From Bacteroidota bacterium (GTDB taxonomy: Bacteria > Bacteroidota > Bacteroidia > Chitinophagales > Chitinophagaceae), in contig JAEZZY010000071.1 of the NCBI GenBank assembly GCA_023418315.1, forward strand, positions 1 to 23,079: a stretch of 23,079 nt of DNA. The letters are read 5' to 3'. A program made the translations under genes and the position numbers. Shown piece by piece: positions 15,134-21,967 of this stretch. Under the pieces are notes generated by a model. It was not told the origin of the DNA and made no database searches. It saw nothing but the letters and a program-made list of their open reading frames with translations. Every line of letters starts with the position of its first letter. The first letter of the stretch is position 1.

Positions 15134-16096
15134 TTATCTTAAAATTATTTTTCCGCTTTCTTGGGTTACGGATATGTTGAAGGTTTCGCTGATGACGCTA
15201 AGCACACCCTCCAGCGATTCGTTGCGGAAGGTAGCCGTGAGCGGGAGGTGGTTTAGGCTTCCGTTGGCAATTACAATCTCTTTGCCATAGGCCTGACTCA
15301 GTACCTCCACCAGTTTATAAAGGGGCGTAGCATTGCAGATAAACTCCTTAGAGTAATAATAATTATAAAGCTGATCTTCATTTAATTGTTTTAAAATGGT
15401 GCTTCTGTCGCGGCTTACCAACGCTTTTTCATTAGGATGTACTATTATCCGCTCTTCGTTTTTAGAAACTTCTACAATACCTGTACTAACAATCACTTCG
15501 GTTCTTTCTGCCGAGCTGTTTATGTGAAAGGAAGTACCTACTACTTTTATCCGGGATTCATGGGCTTGAATGATAAACGGCATTTGTTTATTCGGTGCCA
15601 CATCAAAAAACGCTTCGCCATTCAGCGCTACATGCCGTTCTTTTCCGGAAAAGGTTCTTGGAAAACGGAGCGTGGTATGTTTATTAAGTGTTACCACCGT
15701 ACCGTCGCTCAGCGTATCGGTAAGCACCCTATCCTTCGATGCAAGAGTAAGCGTCTGATGATTCCATGCGTTATAAACGATTCCGGCAGAAAGGAGCAGT
15801 ACCAATCCGGCAGCAATGCCCATAGCCGTTTTCTTCCAGGAGAACGTCTTTTGCTTTTTTACCTTCCCGCTGCGGATACGTTGTTGCAAGCGGCTCCATG
15901 CGGCATCTTCATTGACGGTAGAATAATTCATCAACCGCTCGCTTGCCGTCCATATCTGCTTCAGTTGTTCATACTGCTTTTTATTCGCTTCGTTTTCCTC
16001 TATCCATTGTTGCACATGGCGAATTTCTTCTTCTGTAGCTTCTTCCAAAAGATACTTAACCAGCAAATCATCCATTATATATCGTTCATTCATCAT
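15134..16096 (-). CDS. FecR-family anti-sigma factor
   Basis: A 320-residue membrane protein that would hold its cognate ECF sigma factor and relay a signal from an outer-membrane partner. The cytoplasmic N-terminal domain (1-85) begins with an acidic helical segment (MDDLLVKYLLEEATEEEI) and includes the tryptophan-containing regions IWTASE and AAWSRL. One membrane helix lies at about 91-109. The periplasmic FecR domain spans about 118-213 (LSDGTVVTLNKHTTLRFP, GEAFFDVAP, GTSFHI), and a C-terminal DUF4974-like domain about 250-320, which in this family resembles STN. The start at 16096 lies two bases after the sigma stop, suggesting translational coupling; ATGs at 16093 and 16075 are alternatives. 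Confidence 0.93.
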   Translation of the reverse strand: MMNERYIMDDLLVKYLLEEATEEEIRHVQQWIEENEANKKQYEQLKQIWTASERLMNYSTVNEDAAWSRLQQRIRSGKVKKQKTFSWKKTAMGIAAGLVLLLSAGIVYNAWNHQTLTLASKDRVLTDTLSDGTVVTLNKHTTLRFPRTFSGKERHVALNGEAFFDVAPNKQMPFIIQAHESRIKVVGTSFHINSSAERTEVIVSTGIVEVSKNEERIIVHPNEKALVSRDRSTILKQLNEDQLYNYYYSKEFICNATPLYKLVEVLSQAYGKEIVIANGSLNHLPLTATFRNESLEGVLSVISETFNISVTQESGKIILR

Positions 16097-16098
16097 CG

Positions 16099-16671
16099 CT
16101 ACACATTTTGTAAGGTAAGTACTAAAAAGAGGAGCGCAGCAGGCAAATGGTCGGCGAGCTTCAAACGCAAAAGGTGCAAGGCTTTGCTCATCTGCTTTTC
16201 GATGGTTTTTACCGATACATTCAGCTGCTCGGCTATTTCCCGGTATTTCAATCCTTCAAAACGGCTCATTTGAAATACGGTGCGGCATTGTTCGGGCAAT
16301 TCACGTAAACTGTTTTCCAGCTTGGCTTCCAGCTCTTTGTAGGTAATGGAATGCACGCTTGATTCATCGATTTCTCCCTGTTTCATAGCATAGGTTTGAT
16401 ACGCTTGTTTTACCTTTTGATGTTTTAAATAATTAAGACTTTCGTTGTGTACGGCACGATAGAGGTAAGGAGTAATAGACGATTCTGTGAGCATTTCCCT
16501 ATGGCGCTCCCATAATTTGCAGAATACGTTTTGCACCATTTCTTCCGCCGCCATTTCTTCTTTCACCATAGTAAGAGCATACACATGCAGCCTCCGAAAA
16601 TGTGCTTTGAATGCTTGCGCAAACAGCACTTCCACAGATACGGAATCAGGAATGAAGGAAACTTCTGTCAT
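16099..16671 (-). CDS. ECF RNA polymerase sigma factor, FecI-like
   Basis: A 190-residue sigma-70 family factor. The ATG at 16671 is chosen over a longer frame from 16737 because a TAnnTTTG element (16692-16699) lies between them, so the longer start would be upstream of the transcript. Region 2 spans about 14-80 (AFKAHFRRLHVYALTMVK, AEEMVQNVFCKLWERH). Region 4 spans about 115-170 (LRELPEQCRTVFQMSRFEGL, then KYREIAEQLNVSVKTIEKQM, a helix-turn-helix). The tail is hydrophobic (LPAALLFLVL), as is common in FecI-like factors of Bacteroidota. It is the first gene of the sigma-FecR-STN operon and probably directs its expression; targets outside the window are unknown. Confidence 0.93.
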   Translation of the reverse strand: MTEVSFIPDSVSVEVLFAQAFKAHFRRLHVYALTMVKEEMAAEEMVQNVFCKLWERHREMLTESSITPYLYRAVHNESLNYLKHQKVKQAYQTYAMKQGEIDESSVHSITYKELEAKLENSLRELPEQCRTVFQMSRFEGLKYREIAEQLNVSVKTIEKQMSKALHLLRLKLADHLPAALLFLVLTLQNV

Positions 16672-16691
16672 TAATTTCGGATAATGCCGTT

Positions 16692-16699
16692 CAAAGATA
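16692..16699 (-). promoter_or_regulatory. -7 element of the sigma-FecR-STN operon
   Basis: TATCTTTG on the minus strand matches TAnnTTTG exactly and lies 20 bases before the ATG at 16671. It supports that start. Confidence 0.5.
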
Positions 16700-16701
16700 G
16701 C

Positions 16702-16740
16702 AGCTTGCACGTATTGTTTTAATATAAGACACTGCAAGCT
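16702..16740. promoter_or_regulatory. Inverted repeat overlapping the sigma promoter, possible operator
   Basis: AGCTTGCA (16702-16709) and TGCAAGCT (16733-16740) form a perfect eight-base inverted repeat with 23 bases between the arms, placed over the -33 region just upstream of the -7 element. Its position suggests a regulator site, but repeats of this size also occur by chance. Confidence 0.3.
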
Positions 16741-16782
16741 TAATTTACCCTACCTCTTCTTCAGAATTTTTTTTTGAGGATT

Positions 16783-16812
16783 TTTGCAATTCTAAACAAG
16801 ACGCTATATTTC
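16783..16812 (+). promoter_or_regulatory. Candidate promoter of folK
   Basis: TTTG (16783-16786), 18 bases, TATATTTC (16805-16812), close to TTTG-N19-TAnnTTTG. It ends four bases before the first ATG of folK. Confidence 0.5.
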
Positions 16813-16816
16813 GCCT

Positions 16817-17299
16817 ATGATGACCACCATTTACCTACTCCTCGGCAGCAATGAAGGCGACAGAATCCACCTGCTACAAACGGCAGTGCGGGAACTACAA
16901 CAACATTGCGGAGCGGTTATCAAAAAATCTTCTCTTTATGAAACGGCGGCCTGGGGCTTGGAAGAACAGCCGGACTTTCTCAATCAGGTAGTGAAATTGA
17001 AAACACATCATAGCCCGCAAGCGCTTTTAACCACCATTCAAGAAATAGAAAAAAATCTGGGAAGACAGCGAAAAGTGAAATGGGGACAACGCACGCTGGA
17101 CATAGATATTTTATTTTATGGTAAAAAAACCATTCAAACCCCTGCACTCGCCATTCCGCATCCCTATATGCAGGACAGGCGTTTCACGCTTCTGCCTCTG
17201 GCGGAAATAGCACCGCAGTTCGTCCATCCCCTACTGCGCAAAACCATTACCACCTTACTGAAAGAATGTAAGGATCGTTTAGAGGTTAAGAAATTATAG
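16817..17299 (+). CDS. folK: HPPK, folate biosynthesis pyrophosphokinase
   Basis: 2-amino-4-hydroxy-6-hydroxymethyldihydropteridine pyrophosphokinase, which transfers pyrophosphate from ATP to the pterin in folate synthesis (cytoplasm). Its 160 residues match the family. Motifs: LLLGSNEGDR near the start, SSLYETAAWG, QPDFLNQVV, and the metal-binding RTLDIDILFYG (R92, D95, D97), then IPHPYMQDRRFTLLPLAEI. The start may be 16817 or the adjacent ATG at 16820; the second matches typical family N-termini slightly better. The gene lies divergently from the sigma operon and 40 bases before the DUF2130 gene. Confidence 0.96.
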   Translation: MMTTIYLLLGSNEGDRIHLLQTAVRELQQHCGAVIKKSSLYETAAWGLEEQPDFLNQVVKLKTHHSPQALLTTIQEIEKNLGRQRKVKWGQRTLDIDILFYGKKTIQTPALAIPHPYMQDRRFTLLPLAEIAPQFVHPLLRKTITTLLKECKDRLEVKKL

Positions 17300-17339
17300 T
17301 TTTGAAAACTTTGTACATTCAAGTTCTAAGTACCACATC

Positions 17340-18590
17340 ATGTCCACAAGAATAATATGCCCGGAATGCCGCCACGAGTTTGAGCTGACCGATGTCATGC
17401 GCGAGCGTATCCAAAAAGAAACAAACGAACAAGCCCGGAAATGGATGCAGCAGAAAGAGGAAATCTTCCGGCAGAAAGAAGCCGCACTGCTCAAACAACT
17501 CGAAGGAAAGGATGAAGAAAGCCGAAAGCAACTGGAAGAAGAAAAGAAAAAACTAACCGAGCAAATCTCCCTGCACTTGCGCCGGCAACTGACAGATGAC
17601 TATGAACGTCAATTAAAAATGATGCAGGAAGCAATGGAGGAAACCAAAACAAAACTGGAGCTTGCGCAGCAAAAAGAACTGGATTTTTTAAAGAAAGAAC
17701 AAGAGCTGATTACTAAAGAAAAAGAGCTGGACCTGAAAGTACAGCAACATTTGCTGCAAGAACGGCACAAGCTGGAAGAACAAATCCATCTCCAGGAACT
17801 GGAAAAAAACAAGCTGAAGGAGCAAGAACATGAGATGGCTAAAAATGAATTGAAAAAACAACTGGAAGATCAAAAAAAGCTCATCGAAGAAATGCGGCGC
17901 AAAGCAGAACAAGGCTCTATGCAATTGCAGGGCGAAGTGCAGGAACTGGCGTTGGAAGAATTGCTGAGGCAGGCTTTCCCCTTCGATATAGTGAATGAAG
18001 TAGGGAAAGGAAAACGCGGGGCAGACTGCATCCTTACCGTGCGCAATCATTACGGGCAAGAATGCGGCAGCATCATTTTTGAAAGCAAACGCACAAAAGA
18101 ATTTGGAAAAGACTGGATAGAAAAATTAAAAGCGGATGCCCGGAATAACAATGCCGATATAGCCGTGATTGTAACGAGTGTAATGCCCGAAGGGATGAAT
18201 ATGTTTGGCGCAAAAGACGGTATATGGATCTGTACGTTTCAGGAAGTGCGGGCGTTTATAACTGTGTTGCGCGACTCCATTATCAAGGTATATAGCGTGC
18301 ATAAAAACAACGAGAATAAAGGAGATAAAATGCACCTGCTCTATGACTACCTTACGGGACATGAATTTTCGGAACAGTGGAAAGCCATCCGGGAAGGATT
18401 TTTATCCATGAAGCTTTCGATACAGCGGGAGCGCGATGCGATGGAAAGGCTATGGAAGGCGCGCGAAAAACAACTCGAAAAGGTATTGCTGAATGCCACC
18501 CATATACGCGGGTCTATAGAAGGTATTGCCGGAATGGATCAGGTAGATTTGAATCTCGGAGGAGAAGATGAAGCCTTGTTGCTTGAGTAA
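17340..18590 (+). CDS. DUF2130 coiled-coil protein, possible nuclease-like domain
   Basis: A 416-residue soluble protein. It starts with a short CPEC motif (C7, C10) in a context like half a zinc ribbon, followed by a very long Glu/Lys/Gln/Leu-rich coiled coil (about 20-200). The C-terminal DUF2130 domain (about 200-385) contains RGADCILTV (D229), then SIIFESKRTKEF (E248, K250) and ADIAVIVTSVMPEGM. The D...ExK arrangement on neighbouring strands resembles the PD-(D/E)XK nuclease core; that reading is my inference. The molecular role of DUF2130 proteins is, as far as I know, not established. It probably follows folK in one transcript (40-base gap). Its TAA directly abuts the stop of the next, convergent gene. 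Confidence 0.85.
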   Translation: MSTRIICPECRHEFELTDVMRERIQKETNEQARKWMQQKEEIFRQKEAALLKQLEGKDEESRKQLEEEKKKLTEQISLHLRRQLTDDYERQLKMMQEAMEETKTKLELAQQKELDFLKKEQELITKEKELDLKVQQHLLQERHKLEEQIHLQELEKNKLKEQEHEMAKNELKKQLEDQKKLIEEMRRKAEQGSMQLQGEVQELALEELLRQAFPFDIVNEVGKGKRGADCILTVRNHYGQECGSIIFESKRTKEFGKDWIEKLKADARNNNADIAVIVTSVMPEGMNMFGAKDGIWICTFQEVRAFITVLRDSIIKVYSVHKNNENKGDKMHLLYDYLTGHEFSEQWKAIREGFLSMKLSIQRERDAMERLWKAREKQLEKVLLNATHIRGSIEGIAGMDQVDLNLGGEDEALLLE

Positions 18591-19736
18591 TTATTTCCCG
18601 AAAAGTTTCAACTTCATTTGCACTTGCAGGTAGCGGCGTTCGTAGTAATTTGTATTTCCCTGTAATAAATTGTTGATGCCTTCGCGGTAAAGCACCCCTG
18701 CTTTCAGTCTCCGGGATATGGAATATTCCGCTTTTCCGGTAACGCCGGCGTCCCATAGGGGAATGAGTTTGAAGCCTTGCTCTGTAGTAACGACGGGGCG
18801 GTCTTCCCGCGTGCCATCCAGTAGTTTTTGCACATCTGCTCCTATACCTACGGATATATGTTCATGCAGCTGATAGCCTATGGAAGGAGCCATTTGCAGG
18901 TAATGAATATTGTAGGGTTTTTCTTCAATTTTAGCGGGTCTTCCTCTGAATTGTCCGCTGTTTACTCTATTATAGTAATCCGTACTCATGGTGGAAGCTA
19001 TCATTTCCTGGTTTTGCATAAAGCCCAGATCGCCTTCTACAAAGATTCTTCTGCCAATTTTCTGACGGGCATTCACCGATGCTCCGTAGCCCGTATTAAA
19101 GCTTCCGTAGTTGAAACCTCCTGCAAGGCTCACGGATGTTTTGCGCGAGGAGACGCTATAGGCATCTTCCTGCGGCGAGAATACGGGTTCATCTAAGTTT
19201 TCATGAGTGATAGTGTTTATAGGGTTTTTAGGAAGATCGCTTTTCGTTACGATCTCTTCATGGGTTTGTGATAGGACAGGGACAGGTGCAAAGGGTATCC
19301 GATTTTTTTCATAGGGTTTAGGAAGGAATGTAGGGATTGTTTCTTTTTCTTCGGTCGTATTTGTCGGTTTGTTGGCTACGGGTACTTTCGTGTGATGTGT
19401 TCCGGTCAATAGCGTTTGTGAAACAGGAGCTATAGGCTGTGTCTGTTTTTGTTCTTTCGGTGCAGGCGTATCCGGTATTGTAGGTACGGGTGTAGTTGTG
19501 TTTTTAAGTGAAGGTGTGGTAATGGCTATATCTGTCTTATCTTTTTGCATCCACCAGGAAGCGCCTGCGAGCAGGACTATAGAAGCCGCTATGCCCGTAA
19601 GCCAGGGGAGTATTCGTCTTTTATGCTTTTCGGGAGGAAGGGCAGGAGTCAGCTTGTCCCAGTTGATAGGATTATAGGCAAACTCGTGCTCTTCAAATTT
19701 TTCCCTGAATAATTTATCAAAATCGTTTATACTCAT
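18591..19736 (-). CDS. Single-helix protein with C-terminal barrel-like domain, sigma partner
   Basis: A 381-residue protein overlapping the end of an ECF sigma gene by 20 bases, so probably translated with it and likely its anti-sigma partner. The N-terminus has no cleavable signal; residues 1-42 are charged and would be cytoplasmic (MSINDFDKLFREKFEEHE). One membrane helix is at about 43-63 (LPWLTGIAASIVLLAGASWW). A Pro/Thr/Lys-rich linker (about 65-195) follows, and residues 198-381 alternate like an outer-membrane beta-barrel (SVSLAGGFNYGSFNTGYGAS, FVEGDLGFMQ, QMAPSIGYQL, ending YLQVQMKLKLFGK). No FecR domain is present. If the barrel inserts in the outer membrane, the chain spans the whole envelope. 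The architecture is seen; the anti-sigma role is inferred from context. Confidence 0.75.
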   Translation of the reverse strand: MSINDFDKLFREKFEEHEFAYNPINWDKLTPALPPEKHKRRILPWLTGIAASIVLLAGASWWMQKDKTDIAITTPSLKNTTTPVPTIPDTPAPKEQKQTQPIAPVSQTLLTGTHHTKVPVANKPTNTTEEKETIPTFLPKPYEKNRIPFAPVPVLSQTHEEIVTKSDLPKNPINTITHENLDEPVFSPQEDAYSVSSRKTSVSLAGGFNYGSFNTGYGASVNARQKIGRRIFVEGDLGFMQNQEMIASTMSTDYYNRVNSGQFRGRPAKIEEKPYNIHYLQMAPSIGYQLHEHISVGIGADVQKLLDGTREDRPVVTTEQGFKLIPLWDAGVTGKAEYSISRRLKAGVLYREGINNLLQGNTNYYERRYLQVQMKLKLFGK

Positions 19737-20298
19737 AATTCACTTGCTCCGTTTTGTTTTTTTTTATCATTCCTTGCAGCAGATTTCGTGCATGGTGCAG
19801 GTGCCAGGAAGAAGTGCTTTCGGTAATGTCCAGCATTTTGGATATTTCCTTATGTGCAAAGCCGTCAAACACATACATGTTGAATACTGTTTTGGTAGTC
19901 GCCGGCAACCGTTGAATCATCTGAAGCATTTCCTTAAACTCGAGCGACCGGATCACCTCTGCCTGCACTGCTACCTCGTGTGTTTCGTGGGTAGGTACGG
20001 CATGGCTTATCTTGAGTGCATTCTTCGTGTCTTTGCTTTTCAGATAATCCAGGCAGTGATTGACTACAATTCGTTTCATCCATCCTTCAAAAGAACCTGT
20101 GTTTTTATATTGAGCTATATGGTTGAAAATTTTCAGAAAGCAATCGTTCATCAATTGCTCGGCATCTTCCATATTCATGGCATAGCGGGAGCATATTCCT
20201 AAGAAAAGGCTATAATACTGCTTATAGAGCGTTTCTTGGAACGCGCGTTTGTGTTCCTTGCAGCCGGTGATTATGTCTTGCTCCGTATATAAAGGCAT
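19717..20298 (-). CDS. ECF RNA polymerase sigma factor (second locus)
   Basis: A 193-residue sigma-70 family factor. Region 2 spans about 20-90 (LYKQYYSLFLGICSRYAMN, AEQLMNDCFLKIFNHI, SFEGWMKRIVVNHCLDYL). Region 4 spans about 120-178 (MIQRLPATTKTVFNMYVFDG, then AHKEISKMLDITESTSSWHL). It is only distantly similar to the sigma factor at 16099-16671. The stop lies inside the start region of the next gene, a single-helix barrel protein, suggesting translational coupling of sigma factor and regulator. No clear promoter consensus is seen in the 99 bases upstream. The ATG at 20298 fits normal ECF length. Confidence 0.92.
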   Translation of the reverse strand: MPLYTEQDIITGCKEHKRAFQETLYKQYYSLFLGICSRYAMNMEDAEQLMNDCFLKIFNHIAQYKNTGSFEGWMKRIVVNHCLDYLKSKDTKNALKISHAVPTHETHEVAVQAEVIRSLEFKEMLQMIQRLPATTKTVFNMYVFDGFAHKEISKMLDITESTSSWHLHHARNLLQGMIKKNKTEQVNYEYKRF

Positions 20299-20397
20299 AA
20301 AGGTTTACGTCATCTTGCTTTCCAACATATTTTTTGAAAGGTTATTAAAATTACCAAAACTTAATAGCCTGTTTACAGAATAAATATCCACCGGGCG

Positions 20398-20514
20398 TTA
20401 AGAAATCACTAATCCTAAAAATGCCAACAGCAAAAAAAGGAAGAAGGTGATGTTACTTGTGGTTGCTCCGTTTTTTAATTGTCTTCTGATAATCTTTAGT
20501 CCTGCCTCGCTCAT
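20398..20514 (-). CDS. Possible 38-residue membrane peptide
   Basis: ATG at 20514 to TAA at 20398-20400 encodes a short protein with a basic amphipathic start (MSEAGLKIIRRQLKNG) and a C-terminal hydrophobic helix of about 15-17 residues (ITFFLFLLLAFLGLVIS), the layout of a small tail-anchored membrane protein. It lies between a terminator (20538-20560) and the second sigma gene, 99 bases upstream of the latter and on the same strand. No ribosome-binding site is evident. No family is recognised and the ORF could be fortuitous; the helix pattern is what makes it plausible. Confidence 0.4.
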   Translation of the reverse strand: MSEAGLKIIRRQLKNGATTSNITFFLFLLLAFLGLVIS

Positions 20515-20537
20515 GATTTTATAGACGAGGATTGGGA

Positions 20538-20560
20538 GAAAAATCTTGGGACAAGATTCT
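20538..20560 (-). terminator. Probable terminator after the unknown-family gene
   Basis: On the minus strand AGAATCTTG, loop TCC, CAAGATTTT pairs over about nine positions with one G-T wobble, leading into TTTTTCTC. It closes the transcript of the gene at 20715-21821 and the short ORF after it. Confidence 0.6.
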
Positions 20561-20613
20561 CATTTTTTATTTTAAACTATGAAATGGGTGCGGAGCTATT
20601 ATAGCTTCCTGCA

Positions 20614-20727
20614 TTATTGAATCTCCTCTACACTGCTGTTTTTTCTGAATAGTTGTTCTGCGGGTTGGGATTGCTCCAAGTTTTTATACACTTGTTCTAT
20701 AATCATATTGGTTTTTAGCTTCGGCAT
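20614..20727 (-). CDS. Possible 37-residue hydrophilic peptide overlapping the preceding stop
   Basis: An ATG at 20727 lies inside the last codons of the gene at 20715-21821 and opens 37 codons to a TAA (MPKLKTNMIIEQVYKNLEQS, ending SSVEEIQ). A second ATG is at 20706. The overlap would allow translational coupling, and the ORF ends before the terminator at 20538-20560. The composition is charged and helical. No family is recognised, and an ORF this short can arise by chance. Confidence 0.3.
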   Translation of the reverse strand: MPKLKTNMIIEQVYKNLEQSQPAEQLFRKNSSVEEIQ

Positions 20728-21821
20728 CCAAGGTATCCGAAAGAATAGTGCATCCGGTGTTTACGTAAGAAATCAACTTTAGCTCGTTGGCACTGAATGG
20801 TACTAATATTATATGTTGTCCGAAAATGGTTCATCCCTGCATCCAAAATACTATCGGGTCGATCTTTTGTTGAAAAGACCAATTGAATACCAAAATATTT
20901 TTCCCCTTTTGTTGTATCCGGTTTCGGTGTTGTTACAAAATTAAATCCAAGGTCATATAGATTCGCCAACTCTTGAGGGTGCATATTTCCTTTAGCAATT
21001 TGCTCCCTATAAAAGCTATCTGTATGTACGATATAGCGACATCTGTCGCTATGTTGTTTCCATGAATTGACAAAATGAATAATTATTGGAAAATAAATTG
21101 TTGATGAAAAATAATGTTCATCAAATCCAAATTGCAGTTGCACAGCATGAAAGCCGGGATCATTTTTATGTTTGATGTAATAATCTATAGCATCGTAATT
21201 TCCCAAATGCAACTCCTTTAAGATGTCATTTTGATCTATACCTATAAGTCTATCTCCGAGAAACCCTTTATCATGTATCAGTTTCATTAATTTGTACGTC
21301 GTTTCTTGTATGAACGGCTTGTATCTGCTGTAATATTGTTTATCTGTTTCGTTCGCGATCTTAATTTTATCCATCTGATCATAGCTATACAAACTGATAA
21401 CTTTTTTCAATGTAGCTGTGTCAATACGTTTTAAATATGTAGATCTGTTTTGCTGAAAGTGCTTTTTAATTTTGTATTCATTTTTTATATAAATAGGATG
21501 AGTAGCTATATATTTCAGTAAAGCAAAATGTCTTAAAAGCAACCCGTTTTTTATCGCTTTATCTGCAAACTTTAAAAATAAAACTTCATCTTTAATGTAT
21601 AAGGATAGTTGCATTGCAATAATACAGTCTTGCAGGAATACAAAATCAAATTTTTCAAATACATCTGCATATATTAAAAGACCCTTATGCACCTTGTCCT
21701 TCAAAAAAATTTCTTCTTCAGCCAATACGATTTTTTTATGGTAAAGAATGTAATTTTCAACTGACAAGCCTGTCTTCCCAAATAAAACAAATGCTATAAG
21801 AATTATAATAACCCGAAACAT
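20715..21821 (-). CDS. Exported protein of unknown function, family member A
   Basis: With the ATG at 21821 the product is 368 residues and starts with a signal peptide (MFRVIIILIAFVLFGKTGLS); a longer frame from 21848 would hide it. The N-terminal half is helical and TPR-like (YILYHKKIVLAEEEIFLKDK, then LLIYADVFEKFDFVFLQDC). The C-terminal half is shared with the gene at 22078-22956: FPIIIHFVNSWKQHSDRC, EQIAKGNMHPQELANLYD, and near the end RAKVDFLRKHRMHYSFGYLG. I do not know a named family. The region is clearly AT-richer than the housekeeping genes to the left. A good promoter (21826-21856) lies directly upstream. It is probably periplasmic or surface-linked. Confidence 0.7.
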   Translation of the reverse strand: MFRVIIILIAFVLFGKTGLSVENYILYHKKIVLAEEEIFLKDKVHKGLLIYADVFEKFDFVFLQDCIIAMQLSLYIKDEVLFLKFADKAIKNGLLLRHFALLKYIATHPIYIKNEYKIKKHFQQNRSTYLKRIDTATLKKVISLYSYDQMDKIKIANETDKQYYSRYKPFIQETTYKLMKLIHDKGFLGDRLIGIDQNDILKELHLGNYDAIDYYIKHKNDPGFHAVQLQFGFDEHYFSSTIYFPIIIHFVNSWKQHSDRCRYIVHTDSFYREQIAKGNMHPQELANLYDLGFNFVTTPKPDTTKGEKYFGIQLVFSTKDRPDSILDAGMNHFRTTYNISTIQCQRAKVDFLRKHRMHYSFGYLGCRS

Positions 21822-21825
21822 AAAT

Positions 21826-21856
21826 GAAAAATAAATCCTCTCTGCCATTCCACAAA
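21826..21856 (-). promoter_or_regulatory. Candidate promoter of the unknown-family gene A
   Basis: On the minus strand TTTG (21853-21856), 19 bases, TATTTTTC (21826-21833), which fits TTTG-N19-TAnnTTTG except for the last base. The -7 element ends four bases before the ATG at 21821. Confidence 0.5.
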
Positions 21857-21967
21857 AAGGATGGTTGATAATTCTAACACCCTATTATCTTTTCCTCAAT
21901 TCCAATAGAAAATTTTGAAGATGTATAATAGGATGTCTGAATATTTATAGTTATAATTTTAGTCTTT

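Noticed and set aside
15437..16273. Plus-strand ORF of 278 codons opposite FecR and the sigma gene
   Set aside because: It crosses two real minus-strand genes, has a Cys/Phe/His-rich low-quality translation and no recognisable motif.
16672..16737. N-terminal extension of the first sigma factor
   Set aside because: The longer start lies upstream of an exact TAnnTTTG element and inside the inverted repeat; the shorter protein has normal ECF length.
17688..18059. Minus-strand ORF rich in Phe and Leu opposite the DUF2130 gene
   Set aside because: The Lys/Glu-rich coiled-coil codons read backwards as Phe/Leu, giving a false membrane-protein look.
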